Positions 24,297 to 25,527 of a stretch of DNA of 25,527 nucleotides are shown in pieces. Source of the stretch: an uncultured Blautia sp. (GTDB lineage: Bacteria > Bacillota > Clostridia > Lachnospirales > Lachnospiraceae); the NCBI GenBank assembly GCA_900551715.1, contig URXG01000032.1:1-25527 (forward strand), written 5' to 3'. The notes under the pieces were generated by a model. The model saw only the letters and a program-made list of their open reading frames with translations. It had not been told where the DNA came from and did not search any database. How positions within the stretch are numbered: position 1 is the stretch's first letter; each line of letters starts with the position of its first letter. The position numbers and the translations under genes were made by a program.

Positions 24297-24318
24297 TGGA
24301 CCGGGATGCTTCTTTTAT
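24272..24318. terminator. Shared bidirectional terminator of rqcH and leuS
   Basis: Arms ATAAAAGAAGCATC (24273-24286) and GATGCTTCTTTTAT (24305-24318) form a strong stem flanked by A- and T-runs on both sides, so it can end both convergent transcripts. The rqcH stop codon (24294-24296) lies in the loop, so the last coding bases are also terminator. leuS ends 15 bases away at 24333. Confidence 0.9.
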
Positions 24319-24332
24319 ATGCGCCTTGCGGC

Positions 24333-25527
24333 TTATTTTGCTACAAAGTTGATGATCTTGTTTGGAACATAGATCTCTTTGATCAGATTTTTGCCTTCCA
24401 GGAAAGAAGCAATTCTTTCGTCTGCCTTGGCAAGCTCAAAAGCTTTTTCTTTTTCGCAGTCTGTAGGAATCACAACAGTTCCTCTTACTTTACCGTTAAC
24501 CTGCACACCAATCTCAACAGTCTTGGCAATGGTCTTACTTTCATCATATACTGGCCATGGAGCAACCGCAAGAAGATCTTCTCCACCCAGGAATTCCCAG
24601 ATTTCTTCACAGATATGTGGTGCAAATGGGCTCAGCAGTTTGATGAAGATAGTCAGATCATCTTTGCTTAAATGACCTTCTGCTGTAATCTCATTGATCA
24701 GAGTCATCAGGCTGGCAATGGCCGTGTTGAACTTCAGGTTCTCAATATCAGATGATACTTTTTTGATGGTACGGTGAAGTTTCATTTCCAGTTCGTCGGA
24801 AACAGATTCATCAGAAAGAATATCTGTAAGACCTGCTACACGATCCAGGAATTTCTTGCAGCCTTTTACAGAGTTTTCACTCCATGGAGTAGCTGCACCA
24901 TAATCACCCATGAACAATACATAAGTACGAAGAGTATCTGCACCGTATTCTTCTACAATATCCAGAGGGTCTACAACATTTCCTTTGGATTTGCTCATCT
25001 TATCTCCGTCTGGTCCCAGGATCAGTCCCTGGATAGAACGTTTGGCATATGGTTCCGGAGTATTTACAACACCCAGATCATAAAGGAAGTGATGCCAGAA
25101 TCTGGAATAGATCATATGTCTGGTAACATGTTCCATACCACCGTTGTACCAGTCAACAGGCATCCAGTATTTCAGTTTGTCCATATCAGCCAGAGCGTTT
25201 GCATTGTGCGGATCTGTATATCTCAGGAAATACCAAGAAGATCCTGCCCACTGAGGCATGGTATCTGTTTCACGTTTGGCTGCAGCACCACATTTCGGGC
25301 AGGTGCAGTTAACAAAGGAATCAATCTTGGCAAGTGGAGACTGTCCGTCTTCACCTGGCTCGAAATCCTTTACATCTGGCAGACGCAGCGGAAGCTCTTC
25401 TTCCGGAACAGCTACAACACCGCAGTTCGGGCAGTGGATCAGCGGAATGGGTTCGCCCCAGTATCTCTGACGGTTAAATGCCCAGTCTTTCATTTTGTAC
25501 TGAACACCGGCTTTACCGATACCTTTC
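24333..25527 (-). CDS. leuS: Leucine--tRNA ligase, C-terminal part (5' end outside window)
   Basis: Class I synthetase that charges tRNA-Leu. The frame is open through the right edge (…KGIGKAGVQYKMKDW), so about 398 residues are present and the gene continues beyond 25527. Visible parts are the end of the catalytic core with NRQRYWGEPIP, a zinc-binding segment with IHCPNCG and CTCPKCG pairs, the SSWYFLRYTDP motif, the catalytic loop GDKMSKSKGN, and the C-terminal anticodon-binding and tail domain (VQVNGKVRGTVVIP). It is not a truncated gene: the first in-window ATG (25493) is internal. Confidence 0.97.
   Translation of the reverse strand, partial: KGIGKAGVQYKMKDWAFNRQRYWGEPIPLIHCPNCGVVAVPEEELPLRLPDVKDFEPGEDGQSPLAKIDSFVNCTCPKCGAAAKRETDTMPQWAGSSWYFLRYTDPHNANALADMDKLKYWMPVDWYNGGMEHVTRHMIYSRFWHHFLYDLGVVNTPEPYAKRSIQGLILGPDGDKMSKSKGNVVDPLDIVEEYGADTLRTYVLFMGDYGAATPWSENSVKGCKKFLDRVAGLTDILSDESVSDELEMKLHRTIKKVSSDIENLKFNTAIASLMTLINEITAEGHLSKDDLTIFIKLLSPFAPHICEEIWEFLGGEDLLAVAPWPVYDESKTIAKTVEIGVQVNGKVRGTVVIPTDCEKEKAFELAKADERIASFLEGKNLIKEIYVPNKIINFVAK

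Noticed and set aside
24333..25493. leuS as a short or truncated gene starting at 25493
   Set aside because: The reading frame continues upstream to the window edge with conserved LeuRS sequence, so the ATG is internal.
1..25527. CRISPR array, insertion sequence, prophage or integration site
   Set aside because: No regularly spaced repeats, transposase, integrase or phage genes were found; the repeats present belong to the surface-protein genes.

Overview
The window looks like chromosome from a low-to-mid GC gut clostridium of the Lachnospiraceae (Blautia/Ruminococcus/Coprococcus-like). The grounds are the yicC-remA-gmk-rpoZ gene order, a tyrosyl T-box, AGGAGG-type ribosome binding sites, TTGACA/TATAAT promoters, and large secreted proteins made of degenerate bacterial Ig-like repeats. 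I could not run a taxonomic search, so the family call is inference.

Layout. (1) 1-4380, minus strand: a tyrosine T-box leader drives tyrS and then alaS, followed by a promoter and ribosome binding site for a gene beyond the left edge. (2) 4461-5775, plus strand: a small protein with 20 Cys in 90 residues behind a possible sigma-K-like promoter, then two small co-directional genes of unknown function. (3) 5833-10033, minus strand: housekeeping operon yicC-remA-gmk-rpoZ-rimO-pgsA with a strong promoter at the right end and a terminator at the left end. (4) 10053-21520, minus strand: three large secreted Ig-repeat proteins, called here C (885 aa, first in transcription order), B (894 aa) and A (1790 aa). 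(5) 21617-24318, plus strand: a YitT-family membrane protein and rqcH, ending in a shared bidirectional terminator with (6) the 3' half of leuS on the minus strand.

The most interesting part is region 4. Between C and B lies a cobalamin (B12) riboswitch with its own promoter and a downstream intrinsic terminator, directly ahead of B. B, and the larger A behind it, both carry near their C-terminal ends a domain whose layout resembles the transcobalamin/intrinsic-factor beta domain (DUF4430 type). B12 control in front of a secreted protein with a B12-carrier-like fold suggests an extracellular corrinoid capture system in a Gram-positive bacterium. A also carries the Lys-rich tandem Big_2 tail that it shares with C, at about 90 percent DNA identity over 531 bp; B has no such tail. 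A plausible picture is one wall-associated and one released binding protein expressed when B12 is scarce. The riboswitch is seen with high confidence. The B12-binding role of the proteins is inference.
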